Below, in pieces: positions 24,539 through 32,562 of a DNA stretch of 64,000 bases. A model generated the notes under the pieces. The model did no database searches, was not told the origin of the DNA, and saw only the letters and a list, made by a program, of their open reading frames with translations. The position numbers and the translations under genes are program-made. Every line of letters starts with the position of its first letter. Positions within the stretch are counted from its first letter, which is position 1. Source of the stretch: Streptomyces broussonetiae (GTDB lineage Bacteria > Actinomycetota > Actinomycetes > Streptomycetales > Streptomycetaceae); the NCBI RefSeq assembly GCF_009796285.1, contig NZ_CP047020.1, positions 8,928,001-8,992,000 of the forward strand. The letters are read 5' to 3'.

Positions 24539-25075
24539 ATGCGAGTCGGTACCGAACACACCCGGCTGATCGTGCTGCGTGGCAACAGCGCCTCGGGCAA
24601 GTCGTCCGTCGCGGAAGGCGTCCGAGACCGGTTCGGTCGCGGTCTGGCCCTGGTCGGGCAGGACAACCTGCGCCGGATCGTGCTGCGCGAACGGGACCGG
24701 CCGGACGCGGCGAACATCGGCCTGATCGACACCGTCGCCCGCTACGCCCTGGACGCGGGCTATCACGTGATCGTGGAAGGCATCCTGAGCGCCGACCGCT
24801 ACGGCGCGATGCTCGCCCGGCTGCGCGCCGACCACCGGGGGCCGACCCACGGGTACTACCTCGATGTGCCGTTCCAGGACACCCTCGCCCGCCACGCGAC
24901 CAAGCCGATCGCCGGCCAGGTCGGCGAGGCCGACCTGCGGAACTGGTACCGGGCGTGCGATGTGCTGCCCGGGAGAGTGGAGACCGTCATCGGAGCCGGG
25001 AGTTCCCTCGCGGAGACGATCGACCACATCATGTGCGACACGGGCTTGTCCTCGCTGCCGCCCCTGGACATCTGA
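24539..25075 (+). CDS. P-loop kinase-like ATP-binding protein
   Basis: A 178-residue small P-loop NTPase resembling zeta-toxin/CPT/AAA_33-type kinases. Walker A is GNSASGKSS at about residues 15-23; VGQDNLRRIVLRERD provides the usual Asp after strand 2, and HVIVEGILSADRYGAML matches the acidic Walker-B-like segment. It may phosphorylate a small molecule. A TAGCCT hexamer eight bases before ATG 24539 suggests a leaderless message. A 44-bp perfect palindrome lies about 190 bases downstream. The substrate cannot be deduced; similarity in layout to the chloramphenicol phosphotransferase at 57603 is only at fold level. Confidence 0.85.
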   Translation: MRVGTEHTRLIVLRGNSASGKSSVAEGVRDRFGRGLALVGQDNLRRIVLRERDRPDAANIGLIDTVARYALDAGYHVIVEGILSADRYGAMLARLRADHRGPTHGYYLDVPFQDTLARHATKPIAGQVGEADLRNWYRACDVLPGRVETVIGAGSSLAETIDHIMCDTGLSSLPPLDI

Positions 25076-25539
25076 GACCCTCGGCGAAAGGCCGCGGGCC
25101 GAGTGGCCGACGACGCCCGGCAGCGAAGCGGACCGGAGCCGCACCGAGTCCGAGAACAGGCGTGTCGGCGACGGCTGGGCCCCCCGTCGTGGCGGTGGGC
25201 CTTTGGCAATCGGAGCCCGCGAGCCCGGCCCGAGCCGCCCGCCCGCGTCTGCCCCGGAGCACACCCGCGGCCGTCCCGCCCGAGCCGGATCCGGCTCGGG
25301 CGGGACGGCCGTGTTCCGGAACTCGGCGGCGCCGTGGCTCAGTTCGTACGTCCATCAGCCACAGGCCGGGGCGGATCTTGGCGGCGGCCTCGTCGACGGC
25401 GAGGCCGCGGGCCGCCGCCTCCGGCGGCCCGCGGCGCACGGTGCCGGTGAGCGCGGGCCCCTGCCACCAGCGGACGGAGTTCCGGCTGCCCGCTCGGTGG
25501 CCGTGATCACCGGGAGGGGATGATGTGTCGCCGGGCCGG
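25076..25539. other. Intergenic region holding a giant palindrome
   Basis: Between the convergent kinase and epimerase genes. Apart from the 44-bp palindrome I see a second GC-rich hairpin-prone stretch around 25405-25435 (GGCCGCCGCCTCCGGCGGCC) and a minus-strand protein-like scrap near 25430-25340 (RGLAVDEAAAKIRPGLWLMD), which may be a gene remnant. Confidence 0.5.
25268..25311. terminator. Perfect 44-bp palindrome
   Basis: Two 22-base halves (first half begins CGGCCGTCCCGCCCGAGCC, centre CCGGATCCGG) are exact reverse complements with no spacer. It lies between two convergent genes (kinase stop 25075, epimerase stop 25540), so a bidirectional terminator is the simplest role. Confidence 0.85.
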
Positions 25540-26463
25540 TCAGGCGGCGGTGGCGGGTGTGCGGAAGTAGTGGCCCTTGTCCAGGTCGTCGAGCAGGCCG
25601 GGGTGGCTCGGCTGCCAGTCCAGCAGCTCGCGGGTGAAGGTGCTCGACATCGGGGCGTCGAGGCCGACGAAGCCGCCCAGCCACCCGAAGTGCCCGCCCG
25701 CGGCCTCGGGGGCGACCGATACCACCGGCACCCCGAGCTGACGGCCGATCACCTCGGCGACCTCGCGCAGGGTGATGCCCTCCTCGGCGCCGCCGTGCAG
25801 GACCGAGCCGGCGGGCGCCTTCTCGACCGCCAGGCGGAACAGCCGGGCGGCGTCCAGGCGGTGGACGGCGGGCCAGCGGTTGGAGCCGTCGCCGATGTAG
25901 CCGGAGACGCCCTTGTCGCGGGCGACGGCGATCAGGGTCGGCACGAATCCGTTGTCCCCCTCACCGTGGCAGGTCGGTGAGAGCCGTACCACGCAGGAGC
26001 GGATACCGCGCGAGGCGAGATCGAGCGTGGCCACGGAGGTGGCCGCCCGGACGGAGATCGGCGAACCGTCGATCGCCGGCATGTCCCGCTCGGTCGCCAG
26101 GTGGCCGGGCGCGAGGCCGGCCACGCCGGAGGCGATGACGAAGGGACGGTCGGTGCCGGCGAGCACGTCGCCGAAGGTGTCGACGGCGCGGCGGTCGGCC
26201 TCGGCAGCGCCCTGGAAGTCGCCGGAGAAGGCGATGTCGTGCTTGAAGGCGAGGTGGATCACCCCGTCCGAGGCGGCGGCCGCCTCGCGCAGGACGTCGA
26301 GGTCGTCGACGGTGCCGCGGACCGCCTCGGCACCGGCCTCGACGAGCGCGGCGGCCGAGGTTTCGGAGCGGGCGAGCCCGACGACGTGGTGTCCGGCGTC
26401 CAGAAGCTCGGGAACGACGGCGGATCCGATCCAGCCGGAGGCGCCGGTCACGAAGATGCGCAT
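25540..26463 (-). CDS. NAD-dependent epimerase/dehydratase-family (extended SDR) protein
   Basis: A 307-residue extended SDR. The Rossmann motif is FVTGASGWIGSAVVPELLDA (residues 3-22, TGxxGxxG), followed by the atypical-SDR core DGVIHLAFKHD and IASGVAGL, where the canonical YxxxK is not obvious, as in the SDR_a group. The C-terminal half contains RWPAVHRLDAARLFRLAVEK, typical of the group. Such proteins are often isoflavone-reductase-like or quinone-type reductases; substrate unknown. ATG 26463 starts at the first strand of the fold. It diverges from a TetR gene across two matching operators, so it is that repressor's likely target. Confidence 0.92.
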   Translation of the reverse strand: MRIFVTGASGWIGSAVVPELLDAGHHVVGLARSETSAAALVEAGAEAVRGTVDDLDVLREAAAASDGVIHLAFKHDIAFSGDFQGAAEADRRAVDTFGDVLAGTDRPFVIASGVAGLAPGHLATERDMPAIDGSPISVRAATSVATLDLASRGIRSCVVRLSPTCHGEGDNGFVPTLIAVARDKGVSGYIGDGSNRWPAVHRLDAARLFRLAVEKAPAGSVLHGGAEEGITLREVAEVIGRQLGVPVVSVAPEAAGGHFGWLGGFVGLDAPMSSTFTRELLDWQPSHPGLLDDLDKGHYFRTPATAA

Positions 26464-26482
26464 GGGAAGCCCCAAAGAGTCG

Positions 26483-26530
26483 ATGTCAGTGACTGTCATA
26501 GACGGTACACCTGATGTCAGCACCTGTCAT
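26483..26530. promoter_or_regulatory. Two 17-bp TetR operators, ATGTCAG-N3-CTGTCAT
   Basis: Copies at 26483-26499 (centre TGA) and 26514-26530 (centre CAC), with identical 7-bp arms and 31 bp between centres, about three helical turns. They lie between the divergent epimerase and TetR starts; the second ends four bases before the TAGGAT -10 hexamer (26535-26540) of the leaderless TetR gene. Confidence 0.85.
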
Positions 26531-26546
26531 CACGTAGGATCTGCGC

Positions 26547-27125
26547 ATGGTGAGATGGAAGCCGGACGCGCGCGGACGCCTTGCGCAGGCCGCACTGGAG
26601 CTGTACGGCGAGCGCGGGTACGAGCAGACCACCGTGGCGGAGATCGCCAAGCGGGCCGGGCTCACGGAACGGACGTTCTTCCGGCACTACGCCGACAAGC
26701 GCGAGGTGCTGTTCTCCGGCGCCGGTGAGCTGGAGGAACTGTTCGTCGGCGCGGTCGCGGGAGCCCCGCAGTCGGCGGCGCCCGTCGACGCGGTCGCGCT
26801 CGGTCTGGACGCCGTCGCCGGGATGTTCGCCGACCGGCGTGAATTCGCGGGCAAGCGACACGCGGTGATCACGGCGCACACGGACCTCATGGAACGCGAG
26901 CTGACCAAACTCGCCTCGCTGTCGGCTGCGCTCGCCGACACGCTGCGCCACCGCGGTGTGGGGGAGCCGGCCGCGAGCCTGGCCGCCGAGGTGGGCGTCG
27001 CCGTCTTCAAGATCGCCTTCGAGCGCTGGATCGTGCACGGTGAGGAACGCACGTTGAGGGACCTGGTCAGGGACTCGCTCGCCGAGCTGAAAGCCGTGGC
27101 CTCGGGCGACCGGACGCACGGATGA
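26547..27125 (+). CDS. TetR-family transcriptional regulator
   Basis: A 192-residue TetR regulator. The N-terminal HTH (residues 8-52) reads RGRLAQAALELYGERGYEQT, then TVAEIAKRAGLTERTFFRHYADK. The C-terminal ligand domain is helical, with FKIAFERWIVHGEERTLRDL. The message is probably leaderless: TAGGAT at 26535-26540 then ATG 26547. Two identical operator-like elements separate it from the divergent epimerase gene, so it probably represses both itself and that enzyme. Ligand unknown. Confidence 0.93.
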   Translation: MVRWKPDARGRLAQAALELYGERGYEQTTVAEIAKRAGLTERTFFRHYADKREVLFSGAGELEELFVGAVAGAPQSAAPVDAVALGLDAVAGMFADRREFAGKRHAVITAHTDLMERELTKLASLSAALADTLRHRGVGEPAASLAAEVGVAVFKIAFERWIVHGEERTLRDLVRDSLAELKAVASGDRTHG

Positions 27126-27185
27126 GCCGTGCCCGACCGTATCGGCGCCACCGTCGGACCTGGACGGCGGCACCGACCCGCGGGC

Positions 27186-27765
27186 TCACCGGCAGCAGGT
27201 GCTGACGCCCGGACGCCAGGCGCGGGCAAGCCCCGCGAAGCCGCCGTCGGCGAGGATGCCGCCGCTGAGCCTGCCTCCGCCGCGCGCCACCTGGCCGGTC
27301 CTGGACGCGGCTGCTTGAGCCGTCCCGGGCCGTCTCGGCCGGCCGACGGCCGGTCCTGAGGGCAGTGGGGCCTCGGCCGTACGGGCGGCGCCCGCGCGGA
27401 TAGCGCCGAGGAACCGGCGGTCACCGCCGCGCCGGGCGAACACCGCCACCTGCCCGGGGCGGCCGGCACGCAGGCGGAAGTCGTCCCGGGCCGCGGGGAC
27501 CTGGCGGCGCGTACGACCACACCGAGCCGGGCGCCCGCCGCAGTCGCGAACGACGGTCCGGGGTCCTGTGCAGGTGCGCCCTGCGGTCCGGGCGCCTGCC
27601 GGACCTAGTCCGGTATCGCTCCTCGAGCGGCCGGTCCGTACGGCTCGGCAGGCGCAACCCCCGTGACGGATCGGCCCGTTCGCCGATGACGCCGACGGGC
27701 GACGGCTCGATGACCGTACGGCCGTCACGGGCCACCGGAAAGGACGGCCCTCCTTCCACGCGACG
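27186..27765 (-). pseudogene. GH97 glycoside hydrolase relic: ends kept, catalytic barrel lost
   Basis: Minus-strand sequence directly downstream of the GH95 gene. One frame reads SFPVARDGRTVIEPSPVGVI and ADPSRGLRLPSRTDRPLEER (about 27755-27590), which matches the N-terminal beta domain of GH97 enzymes. After a frame change near 27510 it reads ARDDFRLRAGRPGQVAVFAR and AIRAGAARTAEAPL, then ARAWRPGVSTCCR with a stop at 27186, matching the C-terminal domain of the same family. The catalytic TIM barrel (over 350 residues) is missing. The relic should be inactive. With the GH95 gene it suggests a former fucoside/galactoside-processing unit. Assigned from remembered family pattern. Confidence 0.65.
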
Positions 27766-27772
27766 GCAGGGA

Positions 27773-30115
27773 CTACGGCAGGCCCCACGCCGGGCCCGGC
27801 TCGCTGAGGGCCACGGGTGCGATGACGAGGTCGGGGCGGGAGCCGGAGTGGACCAGCACCTCGCGGCCCTTGGGCAGGCCGATGGCGAGGGTGCCGTCGC
27901 CGAGGTCCTGGGTGTGGGCGGGAGTCCCGTCGTCCAGTTCTGCCGTGACGGTCCCGCCGAGGCCGTGCCGCAGCTTGAGGGGCTCGCCCGCCAGGCTCTT
28001 GACCCGGATGAACCGGGTGACCCCGGCCGCCCTGACGGCGCTGACCAGAAAGGCGCCCTGCGTACGGAAGTTGTGCAGGGTCACGTCCGCCCACGCGGAC
28101 GGCACGGCCGGGAAGACGCGGACGATGCCGCCCCAGCTCTGGCAGAACATGTCGTGCAGGGACTGCGAGGCGGACAGCGGTGTCTCGATGACCGGGCCCG
28201 CCTCCGTGTAGTGCGTGTTGGCGCGGCAGGGATAGCGGGTGGTGGGATCGAAGAACTTCCGCAGGTACGCGATCGCGGTGTCGCCGTCTCCCGTCATCGC
28301 GTACATCGAGGCCGCGCCGGTGTAGCTGTAACCCCGGTGGGCGCCGGTCAGCGCGTGCCAGTGCGCCACCGACTTGGTGATCAGGTCGCGGCTCTCGGGC
28401 TGGTCCCAGTTGACGAGGTACAGCGGGTACACCATCAGCAGGTGCGAGTAGTGCCGGTGGGACTGCGCGTAGGGGGTTGCGGCACCGATCATGAAGCCGT
28501 TGTCGTCGACCGGGTACGGTGTGAGCCTGGCCAGCACCTCCTGCCAGCGCGGGACCAACTCGTCCTTGATGCCGAGCAGTCGGGCCGAGTCGATGAGGGT
28601 CTGACAGCCCCAGCGGATCAGTGCCAGGTCGTAGTTGGTGTCCTGGGGCGGTACGACGGGATACTCGGGGGAGAGGGTGCTCGGCAGGTGCAGCTTGCCG
28701 TCGCTGCCGGGAGCGAGGAAGTGCAGGTAGTAGCCGATCGCCCGGCGCAGCACCGGATAGATCGTGTCGCGCAGCAGGGACGTGTCCATCGAGTGCCGGT
28801 ACGACAGCCACACGTTGTGCAGCGCCCAGGTGAGGTCGCCGGTCTCGGCGCCGGTGCCCGGCTGCCCCACCTCGCGCTCGGCGAACATGTCTGAGCTGCG
28901 GCCGATGCCGGAGCTGTCCGTGCGGTAGGCGGCGGGCACGTTGGCGGCAAGCTGTTCCTGGTTCTGCCGCAACGTGGTGGCGAGCGCGTCGAGTTCGGGG
29001 TGGTTGAAGCCCTGGATGAGCCAGTACTCCAGCTGGACGTTGAGGTTCCACCACACCGCGGGCCACGGGGTGGGCTCCAGCCAGGGGCCGGAGGTGGCCA
29101 TCACGGGGCCGCCCGCGCGGCTGGCCGAGGCGACCTTGTAGAGCTGGATCCAGTGGAAACTCTGCAGCCGCTGGTCGGGGAACGACACGAAGCTCTTCCG
29201 GTAGAACGCGTGCCACCACTGCGTGTGCCGTCGCCGGAGCACGCCGTACGACGGGGCGCGCCGGAGGTTGCGCAGCGAGTCGGCCTCGGCGGCCGTGCCG
29301 GACGGGAAGCTGTGTCCGACGCTGAGCAGGAGGTCGTCACCGAGGCGGCGGTACGAGGTCGCGGTCTGCCCGCCGCCGGTCAGGGGCTGCAGCACCTGCG
29401 CGGTGCCGTCGGCCGTGCTCCGCGTGGTCCAGGGCGGGTTGGCGGTGTAACCGGTGGGCGGGGCCTCGCTGATGTGCCGGGGGCTCAGCGCCTCCTCGGG
29501 GTGGAAGGTCCAGGTGACCTTCTCGCCGCCGGTGGCCGTCACGCGGGCGGCCAGGACCTCGTCGTGGATGAGGGCGGCGAGGGTGAGCGTGCCGGCGGTC
29601 GTGGTGACGGTGCCGGTCAGCTCGGCGTCGAACAGGCTCAGGCGCCAGTCGACGGCGGTGATGGTGCCGACCGGATCGAGCGTCAGATGCCCTACCGGCA
29701 GCCGGCAGGTGCCCCAGCCGCTGCCGAACTCGGGCCGGTGGTCCTGGACCCGGCCGTGCTGCACGGTGAAACGGATCCGGTTGGCGCCGGGTTCCTGGTA
29801 GACCATGCTGCCGAGCAGCCCGTCCCCGAGGAACGGGCCTTCGTACCAGAGCGTCGGCAGCTTGGTCCACAGCAGGTCCTGGCCGCGCAGGAAGCGCTGC
29901 CACGAGCCGTCGGTGGTCATGGTGTCGCGCAGTCGCCAGGGACGCCCCGCGACCGCGGACGCTCCCGACTGCACCGACTGCACCGACTGCACCGAGTGAA
30001 TCGGCTGGCCGGCGTGGGCGGTTCCGGGGAGTGCCGCCACCGCCGCTCCGCCGAGTGCGGTGCCGAGCACGGATCTGCGGGGGACTGGTGAGCGCTTCTC
30101 CGGCTGTGAGGTCAT
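27773..30115 (-). CDS. GH95-type glycoside hydrolase, Tat-exported
   Basis: A 780-residue secreted enzyme. It starts with a twin-arginine signal (PRRSVLGTALGGAAVAALPG then TAHA), followed by a triple Ser-Val-Gln repeat, an N-terminal beta domain (GDGLLGSMVYQEPGANRIRF), a linker, and the (alpha/alpha)6 barrel with WWNLNVQLEYW, NYDLALIRWGCQTLIDSARL and HRHYSHLLMVYPLY, and a C-terminal beta domain. GH95 members are inverting alpha-L-fucosidases or L-galactosidases; this one is divergent, so specificity is uncertain. ATG 30115 has GGAGAG about 5 bases upstream. Direct GATACAYC motifs in its upstream region may bind a regulator. A GH97 relic lies just downstream. Confidence 0.85.
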   Translation of the reverse strand: MTSQPEKRSPVPRRSVLGTALGGAAVAALPGTAHAGQPIHSVQSVQSVQSGASAVAGRPWRLRDTMTTDGSWQRFLRGQDLLWTKLPTLWYEGPFLGDGLLGSMVYQEPGANRIRFTVQHGRVQDHRPEFGSGWGTCRLPVGHLTLDPVGTITAVDWRLSLFDAELTGTVTTTAGTLTLAALIHDEVLAARVTATGGEKVTWTFHPEEALSPRHISEAPPTGYTANPPWTTRSTADGTAQVLQPLTGGGQTATSYRRLGDDLLLSVGHSFPSGTAAEADSLRNLRRAPSYGVLRRRHTQWWHAFYRKSFVSFPDQRLQSFHWIQLYKVASASRAGGPVMATSGPWLEPTPWPAVWWNLNVQLEYWLIQGFNHPELDALATTLRQNQEQLAANVPAAYRTDSSGIGRSSDMFAEREVGQPGTGAETGDLTWALHNVWLSYRHSMDTSLLRDTIYPVLRRAIGYYLHFLAPGSDGKLHLPSTLSPEYPVVPPQDTNYDLALIRWGCQTLIDSARLLGIKDELVPRWQEVLARLTPYPVDDNGFMIGAATPYAQSHRHYSHLLMVYPLYLVNWDQPESRDLITKSVAHWHALTGAHRGYSYTGAASMYAMTGDGDTAIAYLRKFFDPTTRYPCRANTHYTEAGPVIETPLSASQSLHDMFCQSWGGIVRVFPAVPSAWADVTLHNFRTQGAFLVSAVRAAGVTRFIRVKSLAGEPLKLRHGLGGTVTAELDDGTPAHTQDLGDGTLAIGLPKGREVLVHSGSRPDLVIAPVALSEPGPAWGLP
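29967..29993. repeat. Three 9-bp GACTGCACC units encoding Ser-Val-Gln repeats
   Basis: Exact units at 29967, 29976 and 29985 just after the Tat signal of the GH95 protein; a fourth degenerate unit (GAGTGAATC) follows. In-frame slippage would change linker length only. Confidence 0.8.
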
Positions 30116-30441
30116 CGTCGCTCTCCAAACCTGACGGATCATCGAAACATCGGGTGTATCGGGGAACGTAAGAATGTTCTGAGTGCCTGTCAATGACTTG
30201 GACGAAGACTGCTTTCAAACACCTCCGATGTATCCCTGGGACTGTCGGCTCCGAGCAGCCGACATTCGTGCGCAGCAGCCCGGCCCGCGCGCTGGTCCAC
30301 CTGGAGGAGCCCGGGTGTCCACGGCGCCGCGGCGACCCGGCGGAACGGAGCGACCAGCTCGCCGAACTCACCGACAGGGGCGTGGAGTTGGCCAAGGCGG
30401 GGCAGCGGCCGCTTGGCGGTCCGGTAACGATCTGTCGATGA
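30116..30441. other. Upstream region of the GH95 gene, no gene seen
   Basis: The first 110 bases are relatively AT-rich and carry, on the minus strand, GATACACCCGATG near 30150 and GATACATCGGAGG near 30230, a direct-repeat pair that could be a regulator site. The rest (30240-30440) has an open plus frame (DPAERSDQLAELTDRGVELA) without family signal. Confidence 0.4.
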
Positions 30442-30478
30442 CCGGATCGTATCTCCGTGGAATGTACATACGATCCGG
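30442..30478 (+). promoter_or_regulatory. Perfect 11-bp inverted repeat covering the start region of the PBP gene
   Basis: CCGGATCGTAT at 30442-30452 and its exact complement at 30468-30478, spacer 15, ending 3 bases before ATG 30482. The right arm runs into the only purine-rich Shine-Dalgarno candidate (GGAG, 30477-30480). It can act as an operator or, in RNA, as a hairpin hiding the ribosome binding site. Confidence 0.75.
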
Positions 30479-30481
30479 AGT

Positions 30482-32140
30482 ATGAACAGAGCCGTGAAGA
30501 TCGGCCTCGCCGGTACATGCACCGCCCTGCTCGCTCTCGGGGGAATCGGTACCTACAACCTGGTCCAAGGCCTGACCTCAGGTTCCGCGGGTGACGTCAA
30601 GCCCTCGGCGGGGAGCACCTTCGACGCGTCGGAGCTGTCGAGCACGCCACCGTCGGGCGCCGAGGCGGTGAAGCTGGCCCGCGCGTTCCTGGACAGCTGG
30701 TCCCGGCAGCACTTCGAGGGCGCGGCGAGCGACACCGACGTGCCGGACATCGCCGTTCAGGCGCTGCGGGACTACACCGGCGGCCTGCACCTGAAGAAGC
30801 TGTCGTTCGGTCACATCCTCTCCGCAGGGCCGTCGGCGGTGACGCCGGGCGCCACGAAGGTCACCTTCGACGTCACCGCCCAGGTGGCGGGCGGTACCTG
30901 GACCTACTCCAGCGCGGTCGCGGTGCTCAAAGGCGCGCACGGCCCGCTGGCGGTGCACTGGAACAACTCGGTGCTCTATCCGGGCATGAGCGACGGGCAG
31001 TCGCTGATCGCGGGCAAGCTGCCCGCGGACCCGGGCGCGGTGAAGGTGGTCGCCGCCGACGGCACGACCGATCTGTCCGCGTTCCCGTCCCTGCAGGACA
31101 TCACGGCGACGATCCGCCAGAACGCCCAGCCCACGGGCGGTGGCGCCGACACCGGTGTGGCGGTGGTGGACGGCGGCGGCGCGGCCGTGCAGACGCTGCA
31201 GGTCTTCACCAAGGGACGGGCTCCGGTGATCCGGACGACCATCGACGCCGGACTCCAGACGGTGGCCGAGAGCGCGGTGAAGGACGCCCACCTCCAGGGC
31301 AAGCCCGCCGGAACCGTCGCGCTCGACTGGCGCAACGGCCACATCCTCGCCGTCGCGCACACGGGCGGGGACGGGGACATCGCCATCGACGGCATCAAGT
31401 CGCCCGGCTCGACGATGAAGATCATCACCGCGGCGGCCCTCTTCGACCGGGCGGGTCTCACCCCGAGCAGCCCGGCGCCCTGCACGGACTCGCTGATCGC
31501 CAACAGCCAGTTGTTCCACAACGACCCCGGTGTGCGGGCCGCCCCCGGCTCCTCCCTCGCCCAGGCGTTCACGGTGTCGTGCAACACCGCCTTCATCAAG
31601 GACGGGTTCCACTACCTGGTGCGCGGTGGGGACGCCTCCGCGCTGCACGACGAGGCCGTGAACGTCTTCGGCATGGGCAGCTGGTCCATCGGCGGCGGGG
31701 TCGCCACCACCGACCCGAGCATCCCGGCGGACGTCCAGGGCGGTGACCAGGCGGCCCAGTTCATCGGGCAGGGCAAGGTCACGGCCACCCCGCTGGTCAT
31801 GGCGTCCGTGGCGGCGACCGTGCGCAACGGAGGTTTCCAGCAGCCGGTCATCCTGCCCGGACAGCACCAGGACACCGCGCCGCGGTCGCTGTCCGCCCGC
31901 ACGGCCGGATATCTCCAGGTGATGATGCGCGACGTCGCCACCAGCGGTACGGCGGCTCCGCGGCTCGCCGGACTGGCGGGCGTCGGCGCCAAGACCGGCA
32001 CCGCGGAGGAAGGGGACCACACCGACGGCTGGCTGACCGCCTACGGGTCCCGCATCTCGGTCGCGGCGCTGGTCGAAGGCGGCAGCTCCGGCGTGGACTC
32101 CGCCGGGTACGTCGTCCGACGGCTGCTGACCGGCAGCTGA
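30482..32140 (+). CDS. Penicillin-binding transpeptidase with NTF2-like N-terminal domain
   Basis: A 552-residue class B-like PBP that cross-links peptidoglycan outside the membrane. The N-terminus (KIGLAGTCTALLALGGIGTY) is a membrane anchor. Residues 55-170 form an NTF2-like (MecA_N-type) domain (LARAFLDSWSRQHFEG, VTFDVTAQVAGGTWTY). The transpeptidase motifs are all present: S310-T-M-K313, S366-C-N and K504-T-G. This layout is that of the Streptomyces small PBPs linked to sporulation or antibiotic tolerance. ATG 30482 lacks a normally spaced ribosome site and directly follows a 37-bp dyad, so expression may be under tight control. No cell-division genes are adjacent. Confidence 0.93.
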   Translation: MNRAVKIGLAGTCTALLALGGIGTYNLVQGLTSGSAGDVKPSAGSTFDASELSSTPPSGAEAVKLARAFLDSWSRQHFEGAASDTDVPDIAVQALRDYTGGLHLKKLSFGHILSAGPSAVTPGATKVTFDVTAQVAGGTWTYSSAVAVLKGAHGPLAVHWNNSVLYPGMSDGQSLIAGKLPADPGAVKVVAADGTTDLSAFPSLQDITATIRQNAQPTGGGADTGVAVVDGGGAAVQTLQVFTKGRAPVIRTTIDAGLQTVAESAVKDAHLQGKPAGTVALDWRNGHILAVAHTGGDGDIAIDGIKSPGSTMKIITAAALFDRAGLTPSSPAPCTDSLIANSQLFHNDPGVRAAPGSSLAQAFTVSCNTAFIKDGFHYLVRGGDASALHDEAVNVFGMGSWSIGGGVATTDPSIPADVQGGDQAAQFIGQGKVTATPLVMASVAATVRNGGFQQPVILPGQHQDTAPRSLSARTAGYLQVMMRDVATSGTAAPRLAGLAGVGAKTGTAEEGDHTDGWLTAYGSRISVAALVEGGSSGVDSAGYVVRRLLTGS

Positions 32141-32180
32141 CGCCGGGCGCCTGGGCGGGGCGGGGTGATGCCGTCCCACG

Positions 32181-32228
32181 GCCGCCCGCTCGCACGGCCG
32201 CCCGCTCGCACGGCCGCCCGCTCGCACG
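32181..32228. repeat. Three perfect 16-bp tandem repeats
   Basis: GCCGCCCGCTCGCACG at 32181, 32197 and 32213, identical, followed by a partial GCCGGCCGG. Non-coding; immediately downstream of the PBP gene. Confidence 0.9.
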
Positions 32229-32323
32229 GCCGGCCGGTCTCCCGGCCGGGCGGCCTCCATCCGACGGCTCGGCCGCACGGCCGCTACGCGGTCAGCCCCT
32301 CGCCACGTCACTCCCTCGCGAGG

Positions 32324-32392
32324 TCACTCCGTGACGAGAGCGAGGGTGAAGCCGTCGTAGCCCTTGCTGCCGACCGTCTGGAGGGTGGGCGC
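32324..32392 (-). pseudogene. O-methyltransferase C-terminal scrap
   Basis: Minus-strand reading TLQTVGSKGYDGFTLALVTE then stop at 32324 is the typical last strand of family 3-type O-methyltransferases. Nothing upstream continues it, so only about 21 codons remain. Confidence 0.55.
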
Positions 32393-32562
32393 CCGCCCTC
32401 TTCCCGATCACCGACATCCCCGCCGCCGTGGCGCAGGCGCTCACCCTCGCCGTCGCCGCCGGGAGCCTTGGCGGATGACCGATCCAGGTCCGCCGGAACC
32501 GATGTGACGGTGCCACAGGCATGGGTAGCATCGTGGGTACGGCGCGGGGGAGAGGGGCGGAC

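Larger units (their letters stand above)
32141..32562. other. Intergenic region with 16-bp repeats and a gene scrap
   Basis: Contains three 16-bp tandem repeats, the C-terminal scrap of an O-methyltransferase, and a TAGCAT hexamer at 32526-32531 that is a fair -10 for the DUF7019 gene. A plus-strand scrap (LFPITDIPAAVAQALTLAVA, about 32400-32478) ends in TGA and is unidentified. Confidence 0.5.
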
